Assembly (NCBI GenBank): GCA_022779465.1
Contig: JALFTB010000008.1
Span: 1 to 64,000, forward strand
Reading direction: 5' to 3'
DNA: 64,000 nucleotides
Origin: CAG-533 sp022779465
Lineage (GTDB): Bacteria > Bacillota_I > Bacilli_A > RF39 > UBA660
The position numbers and the translations under genes are program-made. Below, piece by piece: positions 15,727 to 24,472 of this stretch. A model generated the notes under the pieces. The model did no database searches. It saw only the letters and a list, made by a program, of their open reading frames with translations, and was not told where the DNA came from. Each line of letters begins with the position of its first letter. Position 1 is the first letter of the stretch.

Positions 15727-15958
15727 TATATTTTCTAATTAAACCTTCAATCTTTAAATAGTTTTCTTCGGAAAACTCTTTTTTATATTTACTAAAATCA
15801 AAACTATCTTTATTTCTTAAAACCTCTTTATAATTATTTTTAATAAAATTATAAGTAAAATCAAGTTCATGATCACTTAATCTAATCCCATTCTTTTCTC
15901 CAAATAAAACAATATCATCTTTTCTTAAATTGCTTATATATAAGTCAATAATATTCAC
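15713..15958 (-). CDS. YqfT-like small protein (DUF2624 type)
   Basis: I start at the GTG at 15958, which follows GGTGAT on the minus strand, giving 81 residues; the longer frame begins with an unlikely hydrophobic stretch. The pattern (MNIIDLYISNLRKDDIVLFG onward, then GIRLSDHELDFTYNFIKNNYKEVL) fits the helical YqfT family that neighbours nfo in Bacillus. The function of the family is unknown. It is convergent with nfo and divergent from the penicillin-binding protein gene. Confidence 0.6.
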   Translation of the reverse strand: MNIIDLYISNLRKDDIVLFGEKNGIRLSDHELDFTYNFIKNNYKEVLRNKDSFDFSKYKKEFSEENYLKIEGLIRKYISYL

Positions 15959-16014
15959 ATAATCACCTATATTTATTATATGTATATTTATTAAAATATG
16001 ACCAAAATAATAAT

Positions 16015-17940
16015 ATGAAAAAGAATGTACTTTATATAATATTATTAATATATTCAATTATTTTTATCAGGATCTTCTATATTATGCAAAATAAACAGAT
16101 AGTTAAAGATACCTACATTGAAGGATTAACAGCTCCAAGAGGACGTATTTTAGATATTAACGGTAATATCTTAGTAGATAATATTGGTGTAAAATCTTTA
16201 ATTTTTCGTAAATTAAATCTAAGTACCAATGACTGCCTTAATATATCTAAAAAATTATCTGAAATTCTTGAAATTAACCCAAATAACACTGATCATAACT
16301 TAAGGTATTATTATTATCTAAATCATAAATCAGAAATAAATTCTAAAACCCCTCAAGAACTTTTAACCAAATATAATGAACGTAAAATAACTAGTAAAGA
16401 TTTACTTAATGAAAGATTAAATCTAATTACTAAAGAAGAATTATCCCAAATAAACCCTAAAGAAGCTTATATCTTTTACTTATTAAACAAAGGATACTCT
16501 TATGAAGATAAAATAATTAAAACCAATCTAACTGATGAAGAATACATTAAAATAAATAAATTAAATCTTGAAGGCATCAGAACTGATATTACTTGGGAAA
16601 GATATTATCCCTATAAAAACACTTTAAGAAGTATCTTTGGTAGTGTCTCAAGTTATAGTCAGGGCCTACCAAGTGAACTAAAAGAGTATTATCTAAAAAA
16701 AGGATATGCTCTAAATGACCGAGTAGGTATTAATAATCTAGAATACATCTATGATGATTATTTAAAAGGAACTAAAGCTAAATATCTCCTTAAAAATAAT
16801 CATTTAACTTTAATAAAAGAAGGAAAGAAGGGTAAAGACATCGTATTAAGTATTGATATTAATCTTCAAAATAATATTGAAAATATCATGCAAGAAGAAA
16901 TGCTTAAAGCTAAAAAAGAATTTAATACTAAATATTATGATTCATCTTATCTAATCGTAAGTAACCCTAATACTGGTGAAATAATTTCTCTAATCGGTCA
17001 AAAAATTGATAAAAACAATAACTTTTCTGATGTATCTTATAATAACGTCTTATCATCATTTACCATTGGTAGTGCTGTTAAAGGAGCCACTATCTCAGTT
17101 GGTTATAATTATAATATTATTAATGAAAATACTAAAGTTAAAGATAGTTGTGTAACTTTAAAAAATCAAAAACCTAAATGTTCCTGGAAAACCCTAGGTT
17201 ATTTAAATGATATAGAAGCTCTTCGTATGAGTAGTAATTATTTTCAGTACCTAATTGCTATCGGATTAACTGGTAATAAATATAAATCTAATATTAAAAT
17301 AAATGCTACTAAAGATGATTTTAATAAGTACCGTGAAGTCTTATCATCATATGGTCTAGGCACTAAAACCGGTATTGATCTATCCAATGAATCAACCGGC
17401 ATTAAAGGCAGTACTATCTCAGATGACTTATTACTTAATATGTCTATTGGCCAATATGACACCTATACACCAATAAATTTATCTCAATATATAAATACTA
17501 TTGCTACTAATAAAAGAACCGAAATATCCCTTTTAAAATATGTTTTAAATGATGATGGAAGTATCTATTATGAAAAAAACAATAAAGTTTTAAATAAACC
17601 CATTATTGAAGAAAAATATTTGCAAAGAATTAGAGAAGGCTTAAAAGCAGTAAATAAATCCGGTACCGGTTATTCATATACCACCCATAAATTTGTCAGT
17701 GCTGGTAAAACTGGAACCGCTGAAAGTTATCTAGATACCAATAACGATGGTTATGTTGATTTAAGAACAATAAATACTTCTTATGTCATGTATGCTCCCT
17801 ATGAAAATCCTAAATTTTCTATTGTTATGGTAAGTCCAAATATTAAATATCAAAACAAAATAAGTAACTATAAATATCCTATCAATGCTAAAGTAATGAG
17901 AAGAGTAAGTGATTTAGTTTATAATAATTACTTTAAATAA
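16015..17940 (+). CDS. class B penicillin-binding protein (transpeptidase)
   Basis: The 641-residue protein has one N-terminal membrane helix, then a dimerisation domain starting at APRGRILDINGNIL. The transpeptidase domain has its catalytic motif S353-A-V-K356, an SSN motif (RMSSNYFQ) and K565-T-G. It crosslinks peptidoglycan from D-Ala-D-Ala stems. No PASTA domains are present, so PBP2/MrdA or a SpoVD-like role both remain possible. The ATG lacks a clear Shine-Dalgarno. A TAAAAT at 15992-15997 could be the -10, leaving a very short leader. Confidence 0.9.
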   Translation: MKKNVLYIILLIYSIIFIRIFYIMQNKQIVKDTYIEGLTAPRGRILDINGNILVDNIGVKSLIFRKLNLSTNDCLNISKKLSEILEINPNNTDHNLRYYYYLNHKSEINSKTPQELLTKYNERKITSKDLLNERLNLITKEELSQINPKEAYIFYLLNKGYSYEDKIIKTNLTDEEYIKINKLNLEGIRTDITWERYYPYKNTLRSIFGSVSSYSQGLPSELKEYYLKKGYALNDRVGINNLEYIYDDYLKGTKAKYLLKNNHLTLIKEGKKGKDIVLSIDINLQNNIENIMQEEMLKAKKEFNTKYYDSSYLIVSNPNTGEIISLIGQKIDKNNNFSDVSYNNVLSSFTIGSAVKGATISVGYNYNIINENTKVKDSCVTLKNQKPKCSWKTLGYLNDIEALRMSSNYFQYLIAIGLTGNKYKSNIKINATKDDFNKYREVLSSYGLGTKTGIDLSNESTGIKGSTISDDLLLNMSIGQYDTYTPINLSQYINTIATNKRTEISLLKYVLNDDGSIYYEKNNKVLNKPIIEEKYLQRIREGLKAVNKSGTGYSYTTHKFVSAGKTGTAESYLDTNNDGYVDLRTINTSYVMYAPYENPKFSIVMVSPNIKYQNKISNYKYPINAKVMRRVSDLVYNNYFK

Positions 17941-17968
17941 ACGTATTTTTGCTTAAAATACGTTTTTA
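17939..17968 (+). terminator. terminator after the PBP gene
   Basis: The 11-bp stem aaacgtatttt/aaaatacgttt is followed by T. Confidence 0.85.
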
Positions 17969-17969
17969 G

Positions 17970-17999
17970 TTGATATAATTTATTTTTTTATGTTATAAT
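17970..17999 (+). promoter_or_regulatory. promoter for rpmG-efp
   Basis: TTGATA (17970-17975) and TGtTATAAT (TATAAT at 17994-17999) are 18 nt apart. Confidence 0.65.
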
Positions 18000-18027
18000 A
18001 CTAATGTTCAAAAAAGGAGGAATTGAA

Positions 18028-18195
18028 ATGGCTAAGAAAAATGAAAATCGTGAAAGAATTGAATTAAAATGTACTGTATGTGGTCATTATGCTAGACCAT
18101 CTGAAAAAAATAAAGCTAACACTCCAGACAAGTTAGAAATCAAAAAATTCTGTGATAATTGTCGTAAAGTCCAAGTATTTAAAGAAAGTAAATAG
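18028..18195 (+). CDS. rpmG: 50S ribosomal protein L33 (zinc-binding form)
   Basis: The true start is the ATG at 18028 behind aaaggagg, giving 55 residues; an in-frame ATG 24 nt upstream would place the ribosome site inside the gene. Two Cys pairs (CTVC and CDNC) form the zinc ribbon of the C+ type of L33. It is followed 15 nt later by efp; the usual secE-nusG neighbours are not here. Confidence 0.95.
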   Translation: MAKKNENRERIELKCTVCGHYARPSEKNKANTPDKLEIKKFCDNCRKVQVFKESK

Positions 18196-18210
18196 TTAAG
18201 GAGAATATAA

Positions 18211-18771
18211 ATGAACGTAAATATTAATGATATTAAAAATGGTATGACTTTAATTTTAGATGGTAAATTAGTTATGGTAATTGAATTCCAACATGTTAAA
18301 CCAGGAAAAGGTCCTGCTTTTGTTAGAATTAAATATCGTGATTTAAGAACTGGATCTACTATTGAAGATACATTTAATACAAACTTAAAATTAGAAAAAG
18401 CTCATGTAGATAAACTACATATGCAATATTTATACAAACAAGGAAATGACTATGTCTTTATGAATACTAACGACTATTCACAAATGGAAGTTTCTGAATC
18501 TATTATTGGTGATAATGCTAAATTCTTAAAAGAAGGTTTAGAAATTGAAATTCCTATGTATGAAGGAGACATTTTAGGTATTAATTTACCAGAAAAAGTT
18601 GAATATCAAGTTATTGAAACAACAGACGCTGTTAAAGGTAATACAACTAATAATGCTCAAAAAGATGCTACAATTGAAACTGGATACGTTATTAAGGTTC
18701 CAATGTTTATTTCTCAAGGAGAAACAATTGTAGTAACTACTAAAGATGGTAAATACGCTTCAAGAGCTTAA
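18211..18771 (+). CDS. efp: translation elongation factor P
   Basis: The 186 residues make up the three beta-barrel domains of EF-P, which rescues ribosomes stalled on polyproline. The tip loop reads VKPGKGPAF with K33 at the modifiable position, the same PGKG context as in Bacillus, where this Lys is 5-aminopentanolylated. The C-terminal signature is complete. It is co-transcribed with rpmG. Confidence 0.97.
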   Translation: MNVNINDIKNGMTLILDGKLVMVIEFQHVKPGKGPAFVRIKYRDLRTGSTIEDTFNTNLKLEKAHVDKLHMQYLYKQGNDYVFMNTNDYSQMEVSESIIGDNAKFLKEGLEIEIPMYEGDILGINLPEKVEYQVIETTDAVKGNTTNNAQKDATIETGYVIKVPMFISQGETIVVTTKDGKYASRA

Positions 18772-18773
18772 TT

Positions 18774-18800
18774 AAATCTATCGTAAGATAGATTTTTTTT
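18774..18800 (+). terminator. terminator after efp
   Basis: The 9-bp stem aaatctatc/gatagattt has a gtaa loop and a T run. Confidence 0.9.
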
Positions 18801-18801
18801 C

Positions 18802-18830
18802 TTGTAAAAAAAACTTAAGTAAGTTATAAT
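18802..18830 (+). promoter_or_regulatory. promoter for the second surface protein
   Basis: TTGTAA (18802-18807) and TATAAT (18825-18830) are 17 nt apart. Confidence 0.7.
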
Positions 18831-18853
18831 TTTATATAGAGTAGGGTGACTAT

Positions 18854-20551
18854 ATGAAACATACAAATAAAAATAAAATTTTTATGTATTTTGTAGTAAC
18901 TATATTAATGTTGACTGGATTCTGTTTAATCTTAACAAAATATGGTAAATATCTAAATAGAAAAGATGCTAATGTTAAAGTAGATAATTCCTATTATAAG
19001 TTAGCTATTAACAATAATAATTCTAATATTATAAAAGTATCTAAAAAAACTCAAAATCTAACAAATATAACTCTAACATCTTTAAACGAAGAAACAAAAA
19101 ATTATGAATTATCATATACTTTATATACAAATAAAACTTGTACTAAAGAAGTAAAAGATAAAAATGTTAAAGTAGAGTATTCTTCAAAAACAGTTGATAA
19201 TCCTCAAGGAACCATTAATAACCAAGAAGAAAAATATATAAGAGTGTTTATTAATAATCAAAGTAATAAAGATTATTATTTAAAGTTAAATCTTAAATCA
19301 AAAAAGAATAATGATACTATAATTGCTGATAAATACGAAGAAGGAAATGATTTATTAGCAGCTTATATCGATGGAATATCATCTTCATCATATCCTACAT
19401 CAAGTTCATATAATGCAGAAGTAATATGTAGAACAACTGGTGTTAATGATGATAATAGTACTGCTTGGGGAAATGCTACTTGGAATGGAAGCAAATGGAT
19501 AGCAAACATTTACGATATCACAGTTGGTAACACTAAATGTACAACATATTTTACTACTAAATATTCTTATGCTAATGCTCCAAGTGGAACACTATTATAT
19601 AAAATTAGAACATCTTACACAGCAGATGGTGCATCAACAAAAACCACACCTGGAAAAGCTAATGCTACAGCAAATGAAGGAGTAAGAACATCTCCAGATG
19701 ATTATGGAACAAGTTATTATTATCGTGGAAATATTAATAATAATTATGTTGAGTTTGCCAATATGTGCTGGAGAATTCTAAGAGTAACTGGTAATGGTGA
19801 CATTAAATTAGTTTTATATAATGGAAATGCAGAATCAGTAAATAATCCTTGTAGTAATGTAAAAAGTGTATATGCCCCTTTTTCTTACTATAAGATGGGA
19901 TCAAGTACAAACTATCATTACAAAGCCTTTAATAGTTTAGATACTGGATACGTATATACGGGGTTCATGTACGGGCCGGAAACAGATATAACTGTTAACT
20001 CCACGGATAGCATTGCACTTTCAAGTTTAAAAGGATTTTATGATCAATTTTTAAGAAAATATAACTCCATGATAGCGGATACTATATATTGCGGGGATAA
20101 ATCTGGAACTACTGCGTCAAATGTACTTAGTCGCATTTATAGATCACCAACTCTTACATGTCCTGCTGATGCAAAAGGTGGAAAAGCTGGAAGTTATACA
20201 GCAACAGATATAGTAAATGGTAATGGCAAATTAAGAGGTAACGACGGCTATGGTTCCAAACCATATAAAATAGGCTTATTAAGCGCTGATGAAGTTGCTT
20301 TTGCAGGGCTTACTACATCTTCTGCAAATACAAGCACCTTTCTAGGCTATTCTGCTGAAGGAGACACTTATTGGACCATGTCTTCTGCTGGAAATGGTTC
20401 ACCATACGAAGTTTTCTTTGTTAAAGATGGAACAAGCATAGATTACGATATTCTTACAGAAAGACATTACATCAGACCAGTAATCGCACTGTTATCATCA
20501 ACTAAAGTAACAGGTAGTGGAACTAAAACTGATCCATTCGTAGTTAATTAA
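18854..20551 (+). CDS. large surface protein, same family as the 9128 gene
   Basis: This 565-residue protein has an N-terminal membrane signal (about residues 10-30) and a Lys/Asn/Thr-rich beta region. The shared modules follow in the same order as in the 9128 protein: SGTLLYKIR, DDYGTSYYYRGN-x-NNNYV, FANMCWRILRVTGNG-x-IKLVL, a Cys-containing centre, LLSADEVAFAG, TYWTMSSA and the cap YIRPVIALLSSTKV-x-GSGTKTDPFVV. Between about 19950 and 20140 the DNA is visibly more GC-rich (runs such as ggggt and gggccgg), in the least conserved part. It is monocistronic, with its own promoter and terminator. A surface adhesin or matrix role is inferred only. Confidence 0.65.
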   Translation: MKHTNKNKIFMYFVVTILMLTGFCLILTKYGKYLNRKDANVKVDNSYYKLAINNNNSNIIKVSKKTQNLTNITLTSLNEETKNYELSYTLYTNKTCTKEVKDKNVKVEYSSKTVDNPQGTINNQEEKYIRVFINNQSNKDYYLKLNLKSKKNNDTIIADKYEEGNDLLAAYIDGISSSSYPTSSSYNAEVICRTTGVNDDNSTAWGNATWNGSKWIANIYDITVGNTKCTTYFTTKYSYANAPSGTLLYKIRTSYTADGASTKTTPGKANATANEGVRTSPDDYGTSYYYRGNINNNYVEFANMCWRILRVTGNGDIKLVLYNGNAESVNNPCSNVKSVYAPFSYYKMGSSTNYHYKAFNSLDTGYVYTGFMYGPETDITVNSTDSIALSSLKGFYDQFLRKYNSMIADTIYCGDKSGTTASNVLSRIYRSPTLTCPADAKGGKAGSYTATDIVNGNGKLRGNDGYGSKPYKIGLLSADEVAFAGLTTSSANTSTFLGYSAEGDTYWTMSSAGNGSPYEVFFVKDGTSIDYDILTERHYIRPVIALLSSTKVTGSGTKTDPFVVN

Positions 20552-20579
20552 AGAATTCATTAATTTGAATTCTTTTTTT
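20550..20579 (+). terminator. terminator after the surface protein
   Basis: The 10-bp stem aaagaattca/tgaattcttt is followed by seven T. Confidence 0.9.
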
Positions 20580-20601
20580 AGTTAATTTACCTAAAAATAA
20601 A

Positions 20602-20630
20602 TTCACAAAAGCATTATCTTATGTTATAAT
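20602..20630 (+). promoter_or_regulatory. promoter of the Tad-like operon
   Basis: TTCACA (20602-20607) and an extended -10 TGtTATAAT (TATAAT at 20625-20630) are 17 nt apart. Confidence 0.75.
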
Positions 20631-20657
20631 TTATATATAGTAGGAAAGTAGGTAACA

Positions 20658-21008
20658 ATGAAGAATAATAAAGGCCAAGCATTAGTTGAATTTATTATTA
20701 TCTTACCAGTCATTATTTTTATAATAATGGGTTTAGTAGATACAATTGTTGTTTTTACTCATAAAAATAATGCTGAAAGTAAAATGGCCGATGTTATCGA
20801 ACTTTACAAAGATAATGAATCTGATGAAAACATCACTAAGTTTATTCAAAAAGATTTAAAAAGCGCATCATTCAAAAGTAATAAAGATGCTAAATATTCA
20901 TATTTAGAGATAACCGATAATTATGAATTTATTACCCCAGGATTAAGTACTATATTAGGTAATCCCTATAAAATAACAACTGAAAGAGTGATATTAAATG
21001 AAAAATAA
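20658..21008 (+). CDS. TadE-like pseudopilin
   Basis: The 116-residue protein has the TadE N-terminus NNKGQALVEFIIILPVIIF: a prepilin-type cut site after G and a Glu at +5, followed by one helix. It is the first gene of a six-gene unit with the Tad secretion motor and overlaps the second TadE-like gene by 11 nt. TadE proteins are minor pilins or assembly factors of Tad (Flp) pili. Confidence 0.8.
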   Translation: MKNNKGQALVEFIIILPVIIFIIMGLVDTIVVFTHKNNAESKMADVIELYKDNESDENITKFIQKDLKSASFKSNKDAKYSYLEITDNYEFITPGLSTILGNPYKITTERVILNEK

Positions 21009-21390
21009 ACGTGGTCAAGCTGGTGCAATATTTATTATAATTATTCCTATTATATTCATCGCTTTAGCATTTATTTATGATAATGTTATGATTATTATTG
21101 CTAATAACAAATACAATTTAGCATCTAAAGAAATTGCTAAAGAAGTCTTAACTAATAGTTATAATGATAAAGCTGCCGAAGTTAAAAATCTTTATGAAAA
21201 AAACAACTATGAAGTAGATATGCTAAATGTATCTTATGATGGAACTACCTTAAAAATTTATAATAGTCATTCATATCCAAGTTTCTTTGGAAATATCTTA
21301 GGTGTTAAAAGTTATCGTACCGAAATAAATTTAGAAGCTCATAAAGAAGATGACAAAATAATCATTGAAGAAAAAGAAATAGAGGCATAA
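20998..21390 (+). CDS. TadE/TadG-like pseudopilin
   Basis: The 130-residue protein has the N-terminus KNKRGQAGAIFIIIIPIIFIALAF: a basic segment, Gly, then a membrane helix. It lacks the Glu at +5 (GQAGA in place of GQALVE), as is common in TadF/TadG proteins. The C-terminal part is beta-rich and ends acidic. It is translationally coupled to the gene before it and lies 1 nt from the ATPase gene. Confidence 0.7.
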   Translation: MKNKRGQAGAIFIIIIPIIFIALAFIYDNVMIIIANNKYNLASKEIAKEVLTNSYNDKAAEVKNLYEKNNYEVDMLNVSYDGTTLKIYNSHSYPSFFGNILGVKSYRTEINLEAHKEDDKIIIEEKEIEA

Positions 21391-21391
21391 T

Positions 21392-22138
21392 ATGGCAAAG
21401 GGGAAAAGCATATGTGTGTACGGTGCTAAAGGTGGAATTGGTAAAACAACCTTTATTCTAAATTTAGCTGGAACATTATCTAACTTAAATAAACGTGTCT
21501 TAATTATTGATTTAGACTTATCAAATGGAGCAATTGCTTGCTCGTTAAATGCAAACCTTACTAAAACAATCTACAACTTCTGTGATGATTATAATAATAA
21601 TAGATTTGATGATATTGAAGACTACTTTATAAAATATAATGAAAACATCTCATTTATTGCTGCACCAAAAGATCCAAGACAAGCTAATAAAATTGACACT
21701 AAATATATTGATATTTTAATCGATAAATGTAATTATTTATTTGATGTTATCCTAGTTGATACTACTCATTCATTAGATCAAATCAATGTTTTTGCTTTTG
21801 ATAAATGTGATTATGTTTATTTTATGACATCAAACGATCCAATCTCACTAAAAAATTTAAAAAACATCTTAAATATTTTTGATGATAATGGTATTAAAAA
21901 ATATAAATTAATATTAAATAATAGTGTTAATCCTGATAAAGATTATTTCTCATTATATGATATTAAGAATATTCTAGACATCGATATTGATTACATCATT
22001 AGTAAAGATTTTCATATCAAAAATATGGATAGTCTAACCTTAGATGGTGACATTATTACTATTAAAAATAGTAACTTTAAAGATTATAAAGTCTTTAAAA
22101 CTATTGCTAGTGATATAGTAGGAGGTAACTATGAGTAA
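21392..22138 (+). CDS. TadZ/CpaE-like MinD-family ATPase
   Basis: This 248-residue MinD/ParA-type ATPase has the deviant Walker A GAKGGIGKTT near residue 11, switch I IIDLDLSNG, and the DTTHSLDQ Walker B region. It lacks the N-terminal receiver-like domain of full CpaE. In Tad loci such ATPases localise the pilus machine, usually to a pole. It overlaps cpaF by 8 nt, which places it in this system rather than in plasmid partition. Confidence 0.8.
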   Translation: MAKGKSICVYGAKGGIGKTTFILNLAGTLSNLNKRVLIIDLDLSNGAIACSLNANLTKTIYNFCDDYNNNRFDDIEDYFIKYNENISFIAAPKDPRQANKIDTKYIDILIDKCNYLFDVILVDTTHSLDQINVFAFDKCDYVYFMTSNDPISLKNLKNILNIFDDNGIKKYKLILNNSVNPDKDYFSLYDIKNILDIDIDYIISKDFHIKNMDSLTLDGDIITIKNSNFKDYKVFKTIASDIVGGNYE

Positions 22139-23456
22139 ATCATTAACTGAAATATTTAATTTTCAAAATAAAAATATTAAAGAAGCTCCTCTTACTGATT
22201 ATGATATCTTTCCTGATAAAAAATTATTAGATGAATTAAGAAAGAAAATTATCGAGCATCTAATTGATAAAGAAGTTCCTGAAGGTAAAGATATGGAAGA
22301 CTTTATCAATGAAAATATTGATGAATGTCTAGAAGGCTATGACTTAAGTAATATTGAAAGAAGCCATATCTTCAATTTAATCGATGATGAAATAAATGGA
22401 CTAGGCCCAATTAGTGAACTTTTAACTGATAATAACATAACTGAAATTATGGTTAATGGACCTAAAGATGTTTATGTAGAAATAGATGGTAAATTAGTTA
22501 AAGATAACAGTGTTTCATTTATTAATGATGATCATATTATTAGAACTATTCAAAGATTAATTGGACCACTTGGAAGAACCATTGATTCTTCAAATCCAAT
22601 GGTTGACTCAAGACTTACTGATGGTTCTCGTATTAATGCAGTTATCCCACCACTAAGTGTTAATGGACCAGTCATAACGATTCGTAAATTTAAACGCAAC
22701 ATGACAAGTATTGATGATCTACTTAGAGTAGGTACTTTAACTGCAGAGATGGCAACATTCTTAGAAGCAGCAGTTCAAGGCAAATTAAACATTATTGTTT
22801 GTGGTGGTACTGGTTCTGGTAAAACAACACTTTTAAACATTTTAAGCAGTTTTATTGGCAATAATGAACGTATCATTACTATTGAAGATGCTGCTGAATT
22901 AAAATTAGAACAAGAACATGTTATCAGTTTAGAGACAAGAACTGAAAATTATAATAACAACTCAGCTATAACCATTAGAGACTTAGTAATAAATGCTCTT
23001 CGTATGAGACCAGATCGCATCATTGTTGGTGAATGTCGTGGTAAAGAAGCATTTGATATGTTACAAGCTATGAATACAGGACATGATGGTTCACTTACAA
23101 CCTTACATGCCAATGGAGTAGTAGATGCCTTAAACAGATTAGAGACTATGGTTTTAATGAGTGGAATGGATATTCCTATTAATGCCATTAGAGAATACAT
23201 TGAAAATGCCATTGACTTAGTAATAAATATTGAAAGAATGCATGATGGTAAAAGAAAAATTACTAATATTAGTGAAGTAGTAGGTTTTGATAATGATATG
23301 ATTAAATTAAATCCTATCTTTGAATTTGTCCAAAAAGGCTTAACCGATAAAGGTGAAGAAAATGGAGAATATATCAAAACTAAAAAAGAACCATATGTTT
23401 ATAAAGTCCTAACTTCAAGAGGAATAACTAAAATAAATAATATGTTTAAAAAATAA
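22131..23456 (+). CDS. cpaF: CpaF/TadA secretion ATPase
   Basis: The 441 residues comprise an N-terminal helical domain and the VirB11/GspE-type ATPase: LLTDNNITEIMVNGP, then Walker A GGTGSGKTTLLN, Asp box TIEDAAEL, Walker B region RPDRIIVGECRG and His box MNTGHDGSLTTLHAN. It powers assembly and retraction of Tad pili from the cytoplasm. It is followed 23 nt later by tadB. Confidence 0.93.
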   Translation: MSKSLTEIFNFQNKNIKEAPLTDYDIFPDKKLLDELRKKIIEHLIDKEVPEGKDMEDFINENIDECLEGYDLSNIERSHIFNLIDDEINGLGPISELLTDNNITEIMVNGPKDVYVEIDGKLVKDNSVSFINDDHIIRTIQRLIGPLGRTIDSSNPMVDSRLTDGSRINAVIPPLSVNGPVITIRKFKRNMTSIDDLLRVGTLTAEMATFLEAAVQGKLNIIVCGGTGSGKTTLLNILSSFIGNNERIITIEDAAELKLEQEHVISLETRTENYNNNSAITIRDLVINALRMRPDRIIVGECRGKEAFDMLQAMNTGHDGSLTTLHANGVVDALNRLETMVLMSGMDIPINAIREYIENAIDLVINIERMHDGKRKITNISEVVGFDNDMIKLNPIFEFVQKGLTDKGEENGEYIKTKKEPYVYKVLTSRGITKINNMFKK

Positions 23457-23479
23457 AAATAAAAGAAAGGAATTTAGCT

Positions 23480-24472
23480 ATGAGAAAAGAAATATTAATC
23501 TATCAAATAATTGCAGCTATAATCTTATTTATTATCTTATATCGAATAGTTAAAATAAATAAAACTATTAAATATAATGATAGATTATCTAAATTCACTG
23601 TTAAAACAAACGAACCTGAAACCAAATCACTTGCTGATAATATCGTGGATTCATATTGCTCATTTAGATTAAAACTAGCTAAATTCTTATCTAAAAGATC
23701 AGCTTATAAAAAGTTAGCTAAAAAATATGAAAGATATGTTCATAAACCTACAGTATCATATTTAGATGCAATGATTATTATTTCCAATAAATTTTGTATC
23801 TCAATTATATGTGGATTATCCTATTTTATTATTAATTTTATTAGAGGAACCTTTAATCCTTTCTTAATGTTGTTATCATTTATTTTAGGCTTTTATATCT
23901 ACAATATTTATTTAAATATTTATGAAGCTAAAAGAAATAAAGAAATTGAAGATGATTTATTAAAAGCCATTGTAATTATGAATAATGCTTTTAAATCAGG
24001 CTATAACATCACTCAAGCAATTGATCTAGTAACTCAAGACTTAACTGGACCTATCAGTGAAGAGTTTGAAAGAATAGGTAATGATTTAAAATACGGCTTA
24101 GAAGTTAAAGATGTTTTTGATAGATTTTATGACCGCGTTCAAATTGAAGATGCTAAATATATAACTAGTAGTTTAAATCTTTTGAATCTAACTGGTGGTA
24201 ACTTAGTAGGAATATTTACTAATATTGAAAAATCATTTACTAATAATAAAAGATTACGTGATGAATTAAACGCTATGACAAGTAGTTCTAAATTTGTTTA
24301 CTATATCTTACTTATTATGCCAGTAGTTTTAATAATCATCCTAAATACTTTAAATCCTACATACTTTAAACCATTATTATCTCATCCAATTGGTTATCTT
24401 ATTATCATTCTAGCTATTACATTATATATAAGTTATATCATTATAATAAAGAAGATATTGAGGGTTGATTAA
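23480..24472 (+). CDS. tadB: TadB-like inner-membrane platform protein
   Basis: The 330-residue protein has an N-terminal helix, a pair of helices near residues 95-150, a cytoplasmic T2SF domain (NNAFKSGYNITQAIDLV and SLNLLNLTGGNLVGIF) and two C-terminal helices. This is the GspF-like platform on which CpaF acts. Its stop overlaps the start of tadC. Confidence 0.88.
   Translation: MRKEILIYQIIAAIILFIILYRIVKINKTIKYNDRLSKFTVKTNEPETKSLADNIVDSYCSFRLKLAKFLSKRSAYKKLAKKYERYVHKPTVSYLDAMIIISNKFCISIICGLSYFIINFIRGTFNPFLMLLSFILGFYIYNIYLNIYEAKRNKEIEDDLLKAIVIMNNAFKSGYNITQAIDLVTQDLTGPISEEFERIGNDLKYGLEVKDVFDRFYDRVQIEDAKYITSSLNLLNLTGGNLVGIFTNIEKSFTNNKRLRDELNAMTSSSKFVYYILLIMPVVLIIILNTLNPTYFKPLLSHPIGYLIIILAITLYISYIIIIKKILRVD

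Noticed and set aside
15959..16057. N-terminal extension of the YqfT-like gene on the minus strand
   Set aside because: It overlaps the start of the divergent PBP gene, has no ribosome site and would add an unrelated hydrophobic segment; the GTG at 15958 has GGTGAT.
9128..20551. Prophage or mobile element around the large surface proteins
   Set aside because: No integrase, transposase, terminase or repeat boundaries are present, and core genes (parC, nfo, efp) are interleaved.
22949..23377. 142-codon minus-strand frame inside cpaF
   Set aside because: It is antisense to the conserved ATPase motifs and lacks a ribosome site.
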